DNA of 18,753 nt from Candidatus Saccharimonadota bacterium. Its GTDB lineage: Bacteria > Patescibacteriota > Saccharimonadia > Saccharimonadales > Saccharimonadaceae. Of the stretch, positions 12,527 through 18,753 are shown piece by piece. Position 1 is the stretch's first letter. The number at the start of each line of letters is the position of its first letter. The stretch lies in assembly GCA_009777365.1 (NCBI GenBank), contig WRLZ01000002.1, positions 1 through 18,753 of the forward strand. The letters are read 5' to 3'. Made by a program: the position numbers and the translations under genes. The notes beneath the pieces are model-generated. The model was not told the origin of the DNA. It saw only the letters and a list, made by a program, of their open reading frames with translations, and searched no databases.

Positions 12527-13018
12527 ATGGCCAAAGTGCAAGAAAATGATTTGCTCATGGATGATTTGGCTGTTGCTGAGTTCTTGGAGGACGATGGCAC
12601 GGACATTGATATCTTAACGGAGCAAATGGCTGGTGGGGCCAACGAAACGGAAACGACGGAAGATTGGGTAGAGAATATCAACGAGTTGCCTGGTCAGTTG
12701 GCGGTTGATATTTATGAAACAGACACGAAGCTGATGGTTAAGGCGCGTATCGCTGGTGTTAGTAGGCAGGATTTGGAAGTTACGATTTCCGATCAAATTT
12801 TGACAGTTAGCGGTATTTTTAATAGCAATGAGGAAGTTGATGTTCTCAGGTATCATACGCAGGAATGTTACTGGGGAGAGTTTAGTCGGACTATCACATT
12901 GCCTGTTCAGGTACAGGAAGGCTTGGTTGATGCGGTTCTCAAGGATGGTGTTCTTACGATCTCCTTTGAGAAGATTGAGCAGAAGAAGGCAAAGGTTGTT
13001 AACGTTATAAAGGGATAG
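12527..13018 (+). CDS. hsp20: Small heat-shock protein, Hsp20/alpha-crystallin family
   Basis: This 163-aa protein has an acidic N-terminal arm (1-50) and an alpha-crystallin domain at about 58-155. GQLAVDIYETDTKLMVKARIAGVSRQDLEVTI opens the domain, FSRTITLP follows, and VDAVLKDGVLTISFEK carries the conserved A-x-x-x-x-GVL-x-I motif. It is an ATP-independent holdase that binds unfolding proteins. The start is set by GTGGAGGAGAT ATG. The C-terminal tail ends KVVNVIKG with a V-x-V anchor in place of the more usual I-x-I. A strong terminator follows at 13043. Confidence 0.93.
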   Translation: MAKVQENDLLMDDLAVAEFLEDDGTDIDILTEQMAGGANETETTEDWVENINELPGQLAVDIYETDTKLMVKARIAGVSRQDLEVTISDQILTVSGIFNSNEEVDVLRYHTQECYWGEFSRTITLPVQVQEGLVDAVLKDGVLTISFEKIEQKKAKVVNVIKG

Positions 13019-13042
13019 TAGTTCAGGAGACTGTTCTTGGGT

Positions 13043-13077
13043 GTTGTCTGGGTATGAGACCCAGACAACTTTCTTTT
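13043..13077 (+). terminator. Intrinsic terminator of hsp20
   Basis: An 11-bp perfect stem (GTTGTCTGGGT / ACCCAGACAAC) with an ATGAG loop is followed by TTTCTTTT. Confidence 0.9.
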
Positions 13078-13234
13078 GTAATTCCTGCCTATTTGGCGAA
13101 CTGCTGTGTCAGCACTTCCGCTCCGGCACGGCAAAAACGTCGTTTTGCCGCGTTTCGCTCTATGTATGCTAGATACATTTCGCTTGCGGTGCTCAGCGCT
13201 TCCTTGCATTTCATCCGAATGCTTCAGGAATTAC
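13078..13234. repeat. 157-bp element bounded by 10-bp inverted repeats
   Basis: GTAATTCCTG (13078-13087) is repeated as its exact reverse complement at 13225-13234. Inside are further hairpins: CGGCAAAA / TTTTGCCG and ATGTAT / ATACAT. A 41-codon ORF fills most of the element on the minus strand. It sits between two terminators, a permissive site for an inserted element. Confidence 0.6.
13089..13214 (-). CDS. 41-aa basic, Cys- and Ala-rich peptide inside the inverted-repeat element
   Basis: The minus-strand frame from ATG 13214 to TAG 13089-13091 encodes MKCKEALSTASEMYLAYIER, then a basic part (AAKRRFCRAG) and AEVLTQQFAK. It looks like one long amphipathic helix broken by a basic stretch. No ribosome binding site is evident and I do not recognise the family. 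The codons are balanced and the residue pattern looks protein-like, so it may be a real small protein or part of a repeat family that carries an ORF. Confidence 0.4.
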   Translation of the reverse strand: MKCKEALSTASEMYLAYIERNAAKRRFCRAGAEVLTQQFAK

Positions 13235-13253
13235 CGGGAGGGGGTTGGTAATG

Positions 13254-13287
13254 AAATACTCTCAGTGGTTGCCCACTGAGAGTATTT
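13254..13287 (-). terminator. Terminator-type hairpin at the end of the pilin operon
   Basis: A perfect 15-bp stem (AAATACTCTCAGTGG / CCACTGAGAGTATTT) with a 4-nt loop lies 49 bp past the last pilin gene. The T tract is short on the minus strand (ATTT), so it may work as a stability or barrier hairpin on either strand. Confidence 0.75.
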
Positions 13288-13336
13288 GGGACGTAGGCGG
13301 GGATTTTCCCGTTGCTGTCCTGGTCTGTTATTAATC

Positions 13337-13741
13337 TTAGGTTCCGAGATTAACCAAAACGAACTGAACAACCGCATAAGCCACGATACAGACGATCAGG
13401 CCGATCACGGCGTAAAGAATTGTATTCTTTGCGCTTGTAACCTTACCACTATCGCCAGCTGACAGGATGTATTGTATACCGCCCCATACCAACATGATCA
13501 CACATAGGGCACCGACGATGAATATGACGACGGAGATGATGTTTGTTACCACGCCGCTCTCGCCAAATAGTTGGGTTGCCATCTCATCGGTTTGACCTGC
13601 GTCTGCGCCGCCGCTGATGCCTTTATCGACAACATAGTCGTCGTTAGCAAGTACGTTTGCTAAAGGCACTGTTGCTGCTATTCCAAAAGCTAGCGCTAGG
13701 GTCATTGCAATACCAGTTAGAAGTTTACCAATTTTACTCAT
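13337..13741 (-). CDS. Pilin-like small membrane protein (type IV secretion/VirB2-TrbC type), with own promoter
   Basis: This 134-aa protein has a signal-type N-terminal helix (about 8-33, ending before NDDYV), an acidic linker, and two hydrophobic helices at about 66-89 and 106-131. Between them is the WGGIQYILSAGDSGKVTSAKNTI loop. The helix - (Y/W)GGxxYIxxxGxxxKxxxA - helix pattern is shared by all six proteins of this cluster and matches T4SS_pilin/TrbC-VirB2 proteins as found in Patescibacteria. It is the last gene of the cluster and the only one with a strong separate promoter (13777-13805) and an AAAGGAAA site, suggesting that it is the most abundant, structural subunit. Confidence 0.8.
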   Translation of the reverse strand: MSKIGKLLTGIAMTLALAFGIAATVPLANVLANDDYVVDKGISGGADAGQTDEMATQLFGESGVVTNIISVVIFIVGALCVIMLVWGGIQYILSAGDSGKVTSAKNTILYAVIGLIVCIVAYAVVQFVLVNLGT

Positions 13742-13776
13742 TTCTTATTTCCTTTCTTTTGAGCTCATTCCACTAT

Positions 13777-13805
13777 ATTTTATACTAAATCAATCAAAGA
13801 GTCAA
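13777..13805 (-). promoter_or_regulatory. Separate promoter of the last pilin gene
   Basis: On the minus strand TTGACT (13800-13805), 17 bp and TAAAAT (13777-13782; TATAAA overlaps it). The leader would be about 30 nt and includes a ribosome binding site. Confidence 0.6.
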
Positions 13806-13830
13806 GGGGTTTGGCGTGATATTGGGCAGA

Positions 13831-14232
13831 CTAGGGTTCGGTGCCGTCGCCAGGGCCAGGGGTACCTCCGCCCCCGCCTTCACCTTCGCCACTACCGCTG
13901 TCGCTACTACCACCACTACTGCCGCCGTTGCCGACAACATTGAGAACAACGAAGTTGACGATTGCCCATGAGGCTATACAGACGATGAGGCCGACGATGG
14001 ACCACTGGATGGTGCTTTTGGCACGTTCGACTTTGCTGGCGTTGCCTTCGGAAATAATGTATTGGACGCCGCCGTAGATTAAGATTGCTACCGCTAGAAA
14101 TCCGACGATGAAGAAGATGACATTGGTGATGTTGCCGAGGATTTCTACTAGGCCTGGGCCACTTTCGTCTCCACCTATGACTTTTGCTCCTTGGCCGATT
14201 TCATCTAGTGCATTTGCGAGAATCCTAAACAT
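13831..14232 (-). CDS. Pilin-like small membrane protein with Gly/Ser-rich tail
   Basis: This 133-aa protein has two hydrophobic helices (about 34-54 and 72-97) around the YGGVQYIISEGNASKVERAKSTI loop. It has no clear cleaved signal peptide, only a short amphipathic start. The last 30 residues are a low-complexity tail of G, S, E, D and P, which would be exposed at one membrane face or as a flexible linker. ATG 14232 is preceded by AAAGGTAAGAA. It is 20 bp downstream of the previous pilin-like gene and in the same operon. Confidence 0.78.
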   Translation of the reverse strand: MFRILANALDEIGQGAKVIGGDESGPGLVEILGNITNVIFFIVGFLAVAILIYGGVQYIISEGNASKVERAKSTIQWSIVGLIVCIASWAIVNFVVLNVVGNGGSSGGSSDSGSGEGEGGGGGTPGPGDGTEP

Positions 14233-14252
14233 TTTTTCTTCTTACCTTTCTT

Positions 14253-14663
14253 TTAACTTCCAAAAACCCTTGTGAACACAAACTGTACGATTGCCCAGCC
14301 TGCGAGCGATATAATTAGGCCAACGACACCGTAAATTATGGTGTGTTGGGCGACAGAGAGCTCTGCGGCGAGGCCTTGGGCGAGCATATAGCGTATGCCG
14401 CCATAGATCAAGACTATTACGGAGATTATGCCTATGACGAAGAAGATAATACCCATGGTTGTGGCGACCATTGGGCTGTCGCGTAGGTTCTCTTGGTCGT
14501 CGCAACCAGCGGCTCGTAGTGCGGCTTCTAAACTTTCTTGGTTATCGGCATAGGCGGGGGAATTTCTTATGTTTTCGCAGACAGGGCTGTTGATGGCGTG
14601 GGCGGGTGTTGCTACAGTGGCTAGGCCAAGTGCTAATAGAGCTATGAATAATATTTTTTTCAT
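14253..14663 (-). CDS. Pilin-like small membrane protein with signal peptide and Cys pair
   Basis: From ATG 14663 the protein is 136 aa. It begins with a clear signal peptide MKKILFIALLALGLATVATP-AHA, followed by a short extracytoplasmic part with two Cys (SPVCENI and RAAGCDDQ), then helix - YGGIRYMLAQGLAAELSVAQHTI - helix. The frame is open 13 codons further to 14702, but ATG 14663 overlaps the upstream stop codon in an ATGA arrangement and gives a proper signal peptide, which decides the start. Translational coupling with the preceding gene is expected. Confidence 0.78.
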   Translation of the reverse strand: MKKILFIALLALGLATVATPAHAINSPVCENIRNSPAYADNQESLEAALRAAGCDDQENLRDSPMVATTMGIIFFVIGIISVIVLIYGGIRYMLAQGLAAELSVAQHTIIYGVVGLIISLAGWAIVQFVFTRVFGS

Positions 14664-14950
14664 TCCGAGAACCTTCCTAGGATGAAGCTTATGATTGCCC
14701 AAGCTGATCCGGCGACGACCAGTCCAATGACGGAGAAGACAAGCATGGAACGGGCTTCGACCATTTTACTGGCACTGCCGCGGGAGAGTTGCATTTTTAC
14801 GCCTGCGTAGATGATAAAGCCGACGGCAAGTATGCCGAGGGCAAAAAAGACGCCATTCACAAGACCGGCGAGAACGTCTTCGCTATTGTTGCCTCCCGCA
14901 CCGGGTAGCTCCCAAGAAGGGACGTCTGCTAAGAGTTTCCAGATTGACAT
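14660..14950 (-). CDS. Pilin-like small membrane protein, shortest of the set
   Basis: This 96-aa protein has two hydrophobic helices (about 28-50 and 67-90) around the loop YAGVKMQLSRGSASKMVEARSML. There is no signal peptide; the N-terminal 27 residues are polar. Its ATG overlaps the stop codon of the upstream gene as TAATG, and its TGA overlaps the start of the next, so it is coupled on both sides. Confidence 0.78.
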   Translation of the reverse strand: MSIWKLLADVPSWELPGAGGNNSEDVLAGLVNGVFFALGILAVGFIIYAGVKMQLSRGSASKMVEARSMLVFSVIGLVVAGSAWAIISFILGRFSE

Positions 14951-15759
14951 TAGATTGACTCTCCTGGCGCTATGAAGTGGACGATTGTGTTGATTAGGAC
15001 GTTGGCAAAGATTGCGATGATGAGGCCGATCACGGCGTTAACGACAGTTCTGGTGGAGGCGGAGATTTTGCTTGGTTCGCCTTGGGCTAGGATGTATGAG
15101 AAGCCGCCCCAGATTATGAAGCCGACTGATAGGTAGCCGACAAGTTGGAGGAGGATTGCTAGGATGTTTAGGACGATAATCCAAATGAAGGTAGGGAGGC
15201 CGCCGACGTCGTTGGGAGAGACGATGGCCCCGTCTACGCATAGATGGTTGAACCAAGGCTGGAAAGTTAGGAATGACTTGCCGCAGTTGCGCCCGCTAGA
15301 AGTGCCGGGAGCGGGCGTTACGGCTCCGTAGAAGAAAAATTCTTTTTGACATCCTACCCACTGGTGCTCGTTTTCGTTGGGCTGGCCAGGGAGATAGCTA
15401 TTACATGCAGAGTAGCTGATGCTTCCAGGGTTTCCTTGATCCCAGTATTTCTGATAAAACATATCTGTGCCTCTGGTTGATTCTTGGATTTCTACGGTGG
15501 TGTTAGAGTACGTCATTACCATGCATGTAGCCCACCGTTCTTTGGTGCCGTGTGTTTGGCCGGGTAGCCAAGAATTACAAGATGTCCTACTGACAGTTTC
15601 TGGGTTTCCTTGATCCCAGTATTGTTCGTAATATGCAAACGTACCCTCTTCAGCCGCATGTGCCGTGTTGGCGACAAGGAGAGCGCTCATAAATCCTGCC
15701 AGTAGTGTTAATACTGTGAATATTGTGAAATGAACTTTAGCGATCTTTATATTACTCAT
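14950..15759 (-). CDS. Pilin-like protein fused to a duplicated Cys/Trp surface domain
   Basis: From ATG 15759 the protein is 269 aa: a signal peptide (about 1-36, ending HAA), two copies of a ~37-residue motif at 43-79 and 101-137, a linker, then the pilin-like pair of helices with WGGFSYILAQGEPSKISASTRTV between them. The repeats share YWDQGNP-x(4)-S-x(3)-CNS-x-LPGQ-x(8)-W-x(2)-C with an exact offset of 58 residues; each has a Cys pair that could form a disulfide outside the cell. A longer frame to 15984 is open but its extra part is an Arg/His-rich shadow. ATG 15759 overlaps the upstream TGA. It could be a tip or adhesin subunit of the secretion apparatus. Confidence 0.78.
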   Translation of the reverse strand: MSNIKIAKVHFTIFTVLTLLAGFMSALLVANTAHAAEEGTFAYYEQYWDQGNPETVSRTSCNSWLPGQTHGTKERWATCMVMTYSNTTVEIQESTRGTDMFYQKYWDQGNPGSISYSACNSYLPGQPNENEHQWVGCQKEFFFYGAVTPAPGTSSGRNCGKSFLTFQPWFNHLCVDGAIVSPNDVGGLPTFIWIIVLNILAILLQLVGYLSVGFIIWGGFSYILAQGEPSKISASTRTVVNAVIGLIIAIFANVLINTIVHFIAPGESI

Positions 15760-16187
15760 GGTGTTTGGCTTCCTGGTGCTTGGCTTCCTGTTCCTGTGCC
15801 GCTGATGTCGCCTGGCATGATGAAGTTGATGATTGCGTAAAGGAGGACGTACATGACGACTCCGATGGCGATGTTGAAGATCATGGTTTTGGCGAGGCGT
15901 GTTTTGCCTTCGTCGCCTCCTGCGGTGGTGTAGACTATAGATGCGACGACTACTCCGATAACGGCTACAACACCGACTCCCCAAGTTAGGATTTGCATGA
16001 CGAGGTTGAGAATGTACCAGATGCCGCCGCCTTTTTCATCGCATTCCGGGGCAAGTATACCAGTTGCTACGCCATCGCAATCACCAGCGGCAAGGGCGCT
16101 TGGGGTTAGGGGCGATAAAGCGAGGCCGAGGCACAAGAACAGTGCTGTTTGTACGATGAGTAGGTTTTTGACTAGCCATTTTTGCAT
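15756..16187 (-). CDS. Pilin-like small membrane protein, first gene of the operon
   Basis: This 143-aa protein has a signal peptide (about 1-34, ALAAGDC), a short Cys-containing extracytoplasmic part (GDCDGV, PECDEKGGG), and two helices around a loop YTTAGGDEGKTRLAKTMI, the diverged form of the family loop. The tail is G/S/T/P-rich. ATG 16187 lies 9 nt beyond a good -10 box, so the operon mRNA has almost no leader. The five genes after it follow with overlaps or gaps of up to 89 bp. Confidence 0.78.
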   Translation of the reverse strand: MQKWLVKNLLIVQTALFLCLGLALSPLTPSALAAGDCDGVATGILAPECDEKGGGIWYILNLVMQILTWGVGVVAVIGVVVASIVYTTAGGDEGKTRLAKTMIFNIAIGVVMYVLLYAIINFIMPGDISGTGTGSQAPGSQTP

Positions 16188-16196
16188 TATGTATTA

Positions 16197-16225
16197 ATGA
16201 TACACTATTTCTATCATATTTGCAA
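16197..16225 (-). promoter_or_regulatory. Promoter of the pilin-like operon
   Basis: On the minus strand TTGCAA (16220-16225), 17 bp and TATCAT (16197-16202), with the start codon 9 nt downstream. Confidence 0.65.
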
Positions 16226-16229
16226 GACT

Positions 16230-18404
16230 TTAACGACATCGGAGCGAGCATTGGGGAGCAAGGAGGGTTTGGGGACGGGTGGGGGCAATTGGGTTTAGTA
16301 TTTCGGGAGCCGGGACGGGATTTGGGCGAGCTTTGAGCAGGGGAGCGGAGATTTCGGCAGAGGAATTGGAGAAGGTATTGCCGCTTTTGGTTGAAAGGGA
16401 GAAGGTTAGCAGTATGGAGAAGTCTAGGTTTTCTATTTCGATTCGATGGGCGGAGAGGTCGATCGTACCGAGGACGAAGCCGTTTAGGCGGAGGAGGAGG
16501 CCGTCGGGGATGGGGCTATGGAGGGGAGGTTGGGTTGTTTCCCAGGTTAAGACGCCAGAGGCGAGGTCGTTATTGGGGGTGAAATAGAGGTTTTCGACGA
16601 TGTTATCGGGGGTGATTGGGGGAGATGGGGCGGTAGAATTGATATATACTCGCCAGGAGAGTCGACTGCTTCTGCCGAGATTATCCACGACTCTGACGGA
16701 TGGGAAGAATGTGCCGAATTGGCTGAAAGAGGAGGTGATGAATGGCTCGAGGGTGGTGCGATCGAAGAGCCCGTTGCCAGTTAGATCCCATTCGTAGTGG
16801 CTTATTGGTGCGGAGACGCTTTCGGCTTTGACCTCAAAGAGAATGGGCTGGTCGACTGAGGCGGTCTTGGTAGGTAGGATTATGTTGCAGAAGCCGGTGG
16901 GGCATAGGGAGCTGTCGTTTGGCGAGAGGTGGAGGTGGGGTCGGAATACTGCTTCGGCTAGATCTGCATAGTCGCTGATGAAGCCATTGGTGCGATGGAT
17001 GAAGCTGTCTACTAGGGGGCCGAGGGAATGGTTGGAGTAGAATTGGATGTCTGTGGTGCGGTGGAGGCTGTCAAAGACGGATGAAGAGAGAGTGGAGTTC
17101 TTGGGTTCGTTGGTGAAGACGACAATTGAGCGTGTTGTGCTTTGGCGCCATGGCAAGAAGATGCTTTGGTTGGTAAAGTGGTCGCCGAAGTTAGTGGGAG
17201 AGGCCTCAATATCCATCCATATATTGGGGTTATTTATGAGGAAGCGGAAATGGTTGGATATGCAACCGATAGAGGTGCGGCTACTCTGGTCGCTTCCTGG
17301 CGTGCAATCGTGGCCGATCCTGGGGTTTGTGTTTCGGAACCAGACGAAAGTGTTGCCGTCGGATGGGAGGAGCTGGACGAAGCCGATGATTTGGCTTTGG
17401 ATGTTCTCTAGCTCGCCTATAGAGTTTATGCCCTCGAGATCGAGGAGTATGGAGATGTCGCGTGGGGAGGAGAGTTCGTTGTGGGTGCGGGTGATGGGGT
17501 CGTAGTTGTCGGCCCAGATTTGTTGGCCTCCGCCGATTTCGGTGGAAAAATATTCCAAGAGGCGGCTTCGGATGATACTGGCGGCCCAGCGAACGCCTCC
17601 GTCGGAAGCGTAGGTGCTATGGCCGTTGAAGGGTATGTTGTTTAGGTTGCCGCAGATGCCGTCGGCGGCGTTGCACCAAATGCCAGTTTTCCAGAGGAGA
17701 TTGGCGGGGAGGTAGGGTTCGCGAGCCCTAAGGATGCCAGATGAGACGAAGCAATTGGGGCTCCATATATTATAGACAGAGATATTTCTGCCGCTACAGG
17801 CGTCGGGGAAGAGACCGCGGCCTTCGGGCAGGTTGAGCTTTGGGTCGCCAAAGAGGGCGGAGTAGATGATGGCGTTTTGTTCAAAGTGGGTCAAGCGGGA
17901 GAGGGCTTCGCCTACGACCTGGGCACCTTGGGAGAAGCCGCCGAGGACGAAGCGGGTGCGGGGGCAGGAGGTGAGGGTATCGCGGATATTGCCAAGCAGC
18001 TCTGCTACGCCAGCGTCGACGCTGGCGCCGTACTTGAAATATTCGCCAGCAGAGACGAAGGCGCCGAGAGCGGTGCTGGTGTTTTTGAGAAAATCGCTGT
18101 TAAAGCCGGGGAGGATGTCGATGGCAGGGTAGGGATCAGGGGTGGTTGCGTCAGAGCCGAGGTCGAAGATGGAATATTTGAAAGAGGAGTGGGCGGTTTT
18201 TAGTATAGTTTCGATTTCATGATTAAAGGCTAGAAATTCTTTGCTGGAATTGGGGGAGAGGCCGGAGCCACGGGCGAAAATGAATTTGACATCGTCGCAG
18301 ACTCCACCATAGACGCGAGGGCTGGTGGACAGTAGTGCGAATATTGCCATAATGGGCACTATGAGCAGGGCTAATTTTACAATTTTATCTCTCGTATTTT
18401 TCAT
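16230..18404 (-). CDS. Secreted cutinase-family serine esterase with PKD-like domain
   Basis: From ATG 18404 the protein is 724 aa. Residues 1-34 are a signal peptide or anchor. Residues 36-285 are a cutinase-type alpha/beta hydrolase: FIFARGSG at the start, GGFSQGAQ with nucleophile Ser158, Asp248 in CNAADGIC and His262 in NGHSTY form the expected triad with family Cys residues. A middle part of about 240 residues is unassigned (DISILLDLEGI, SIVVFTNEP). Residues about 515-605 look like a PKD/Ig-like domain (HYEWDLTGNGLFDRTT, FGTFFPSVRVVDNLG). The C-terminus is Pro-rich with two Cys. Cutinases hydrolyse cutin or lipid esters; in actinobacteria they act on mycolate-type lipids, so an enzyme attacking the host envelope is plausible. 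A GTG at 18407 is an alternative start. Confidence 0.82.
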   Translation of the reverse strand: MKNTRDKIVKLALLIVPIMAIFALLSTSPRVYGGVCDDVKFIFARGSGLSPNSSKEFLAFNHEIETILKTAHSSFKYSIFDLGSDATTPDPYPAIDILPGFNSDFLKNTSTALGAFVSAGEYFKYGASVDAGVAELLGNIRDTLTSCPRTRFVLGGFSQGAQVVGEALSRLTHFEQNAIIYSALFGDPKLNLPEGRGLFPDACSGRNISVYNIWSPNCFVSSGILRAREPYLPANLLWKTGIWCNAADGICGNLNNIPFNGHSTYASDGGVRWAASIIRSRLLEYFSTEIGGGQQIWADNYDPITRTHNELSSPRDISILLDLEGINSIGELENIQSQIIGFVQLLPSDGNTFVWFRNTNPRIGHDCTPGSDQSSRTSIGCISNHFRFLINNPNIWMDIEASPTNFGDHFTNQSIFLPWRQSTTRSIVVFTNEPKNSTLSSSVFDSLHRTTDIQFYSNHSLGPLVDSFIHRTNGFISDYADLAEAVFRPHLHLSPNDSSLCPTGFCNIILPTKTASVDQPILFEVKAESVSAPISHYEWDLTGNGLFDRTTLEPFITSSFSQFGTFFPSVRVVDNLGRSSRLSWRVYINSTAPSPPITPDNIVENLYFTPNNDLASGVLTWETTQPPLHSPIPDGLLLRLNGFVLGTIDLSAHRIEIENLDFSILLTFSLSTKSGNTFSNSSAEISAPLLKARPNPVPAPEILNPIAPTRPQTLLAPQCSLRCR

Positions 18405-18463
18405 CACGGAAGTGATACTATCATGCCTGGCGTGAGGATTGCAAGCATAAGCGTTTTACGAGA

Positions 18464-18560
18464 TGTGGATAAACTGTGGAAAAGAGTTAGAAAAATGGGG
18501 AAAAATGTATGGGAAAGCGGGATAATTTGGGGAAAAGGGGAAGGAAAAAGATGTGAAAAA
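18464..18560 (+). promoter_or_regulatory. Cluster of three DnaA-box-like sequences
   Basis: TGTGGATAA (18464-18472), TGTGGAAAA (18475-18483) and TGTGAAAAA (18552-18560) each match TTWTNCACA on the complement, all in one orientation. The surrounding 18480-18560 is purine-rich on the + strand. The stretch 18405-18646 holds no convincing gene. Base skew argues against a bidirectional origin here. Confidence 0.45.
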
Positions 18561-18646
18561 CTGGGCAAGCAACAGATTGACATAGGTAGAAGGCTCATTT
18601 AGGGGCTGATTATGGGGTGATTTTGGCGGGTTTTTGATGATTTTCC

Positions 18647-18675
18647 TTGACTTTTTTGACAATGTGTGATATAAT
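18647..18675 (+). promoter_or_regulatory. Consensus promoter at the right edge
   Basis: TTGACT (18647-18652), 17 bp, TATAAT (18670-18675), identical in boxes and spacing to the small-RNA promoter. An ATG lies 7 nt downstream. Confidence 0.8.
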
Positions 18676-18682
18676 ACGCATA

Positions 18683-18730
18683 ATGGGGAGTGTTGGCTTT
18701 TGTAATTTTTACAACAGGCTTATACTGTAG
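18683..18730 (+). other. Possible leader peptide (15 codons) overlapping the palindrome
   Basis: ATG 18683, 7 nt after the -10 box, opens a 15-codon frame (MGSVGFCNFYNRLIL) ending in TAG. The palindrome is inside it. It may be a leader peptide, or simply an untranslated leader. Confidence 0.25.
18699..18715. repeat. Palindrome TTGTAA-TTT-TTACAA, copy 3 (downstream of the edge promoter)
   Basis: It shares 16 of 17 bases with the two copies in comF and lies 24-40 nt after the -10 box, in the early transcribed region, much as copy 2 lies near the comF start. Confidence 0.85.
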
Positions 18731-18753
18731 GACTCAAAAAGAAAAGCGCGGGC

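Noticed and set aside
13089..13240. CRISPR array or direct-repeat array
   Set aside because: Only inverted repeats and hairpins are present; no regularly spaced direct repeats occur anywhere in the window.
13841..14077. Plus-strand ORF rich in Pro/Leu/Ser opposite the pilin tail
   Set aside because: It is the antisense shadow of a Gly/Ser-rich tail, with no promoter or ribosome binding site.
14660..15759. Recoded UGA (glycine or tryptophan) as in some other CPR phyla
   Set aside because: TGA is used as the terminator at normal gene ends, including ATGA overlaps, and tryptophan and glycine use ordinary codons.
14950..15984. A 344-aa version of the repeat-bearing pilin protein starting at 15984
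   Set aside because: The first 75 residues are an Arg/His-rich shadow of the upstream gene; ATG 15759 gives a signal peptide and a start/stop overlap.
18456..18662. 68-aa minus-strand ORF (Pro/Phe/Ser-rich) near the right edge
   Set aside because: It is the complement of purine-rich non-coding sequence, with no start context and an unnatural composition.

Overview
The window looks like a chromosomal segment of an epibiotic Patescibacteria/CPR bacterium, most likely a Saccharibacteria (TM7) relative. This is inferred from gene content and family resemblance, not from a search. The supporting content is a phosphoketolase, SecG followed by a membrane-anchored oligopeptide-binding protein, a CofE-like ligase without other F420 genes, ComF, and a long operon of small two-helix proteins of the type IV secretion pilin type. 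Several genes start only 6-9 nt after a -10 box, so their mRNAs would be leaderless. TGA behaves as a stop codon (for example in ATGA start/stop overlaps), so the code is the standard bacterial one.

Layout. 1-4284 is housekeeping: the 3' end of a phosphoketolase, a convergent two-gene ABC-type cassette whose ATPase has lost nearly every catalytic motif, then secG and a peptide-binding protein. 4355-4662 carries a consensus promoter driving a candidate ~80-nt small RNA with its own terminator, tRNA-Ser(GCT), and a compound terminator hairpin.

4663-9900, directly downstream of the tRNA, is an accessory island. It holds an IS3-family transposase, a 57-aa protein, a HEPN-type (Ymh/TIGR02391-like) putative RNase divergent from an unrecognised 273-aa protein, a P-loop nucleotide kinase-like gene, and five copies of a ~155-bp cassette (C1-C5). 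Each cassette encodes a hypervariable C-terminal module (SSGWSGA...PWFxRGG...GFRG) typical of C-type-lectin-like variable proteins. The cassettes have near-invariant 19-nt left and 13-nt right borders and divergent cores. Their lengths keep the reading frame, and their flanks are unrelated. Four form two inverted pairs around a 49-bp spacer that is present in opposite orientations. No reverse transcriptase is visible. This is the best candidate in the window for an undescribed system: a silent-cassette, inversion or gene-conversion repertoire for a surface protein.

9987-13018 returns to housekeeping-like genes: a queuosine-precursor transporter, the CofE-like ligase, a small membrane protein, comF and an Hsp20 chaperone. 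comF contains two exact copies of a 19-bp palindrome whose core recurs just downstream of a strong promoter at the right edge.

13078-13234 holds a 41-aa ORF inside 10-bp inverted repeats. 13337-16187 is a translationally coupled operon of six pilin-like proteins, one fused to a duplicated Cys/Trp-rich surface domain. 16230-18404 encodes a secreted cutinase-family serine esterase with a long C-terminal extension including a PKD-like domain. The last 345 bases contain three DnaA-box matches and a consensus promoter but no convincing complete gene. The + strand is visibly G-rich outside the island, even across minus-strand genes, whereas the island is more balanced. This fits horizontal acquisition of the island and argues against the DnaA-box cluster being the replication origin.
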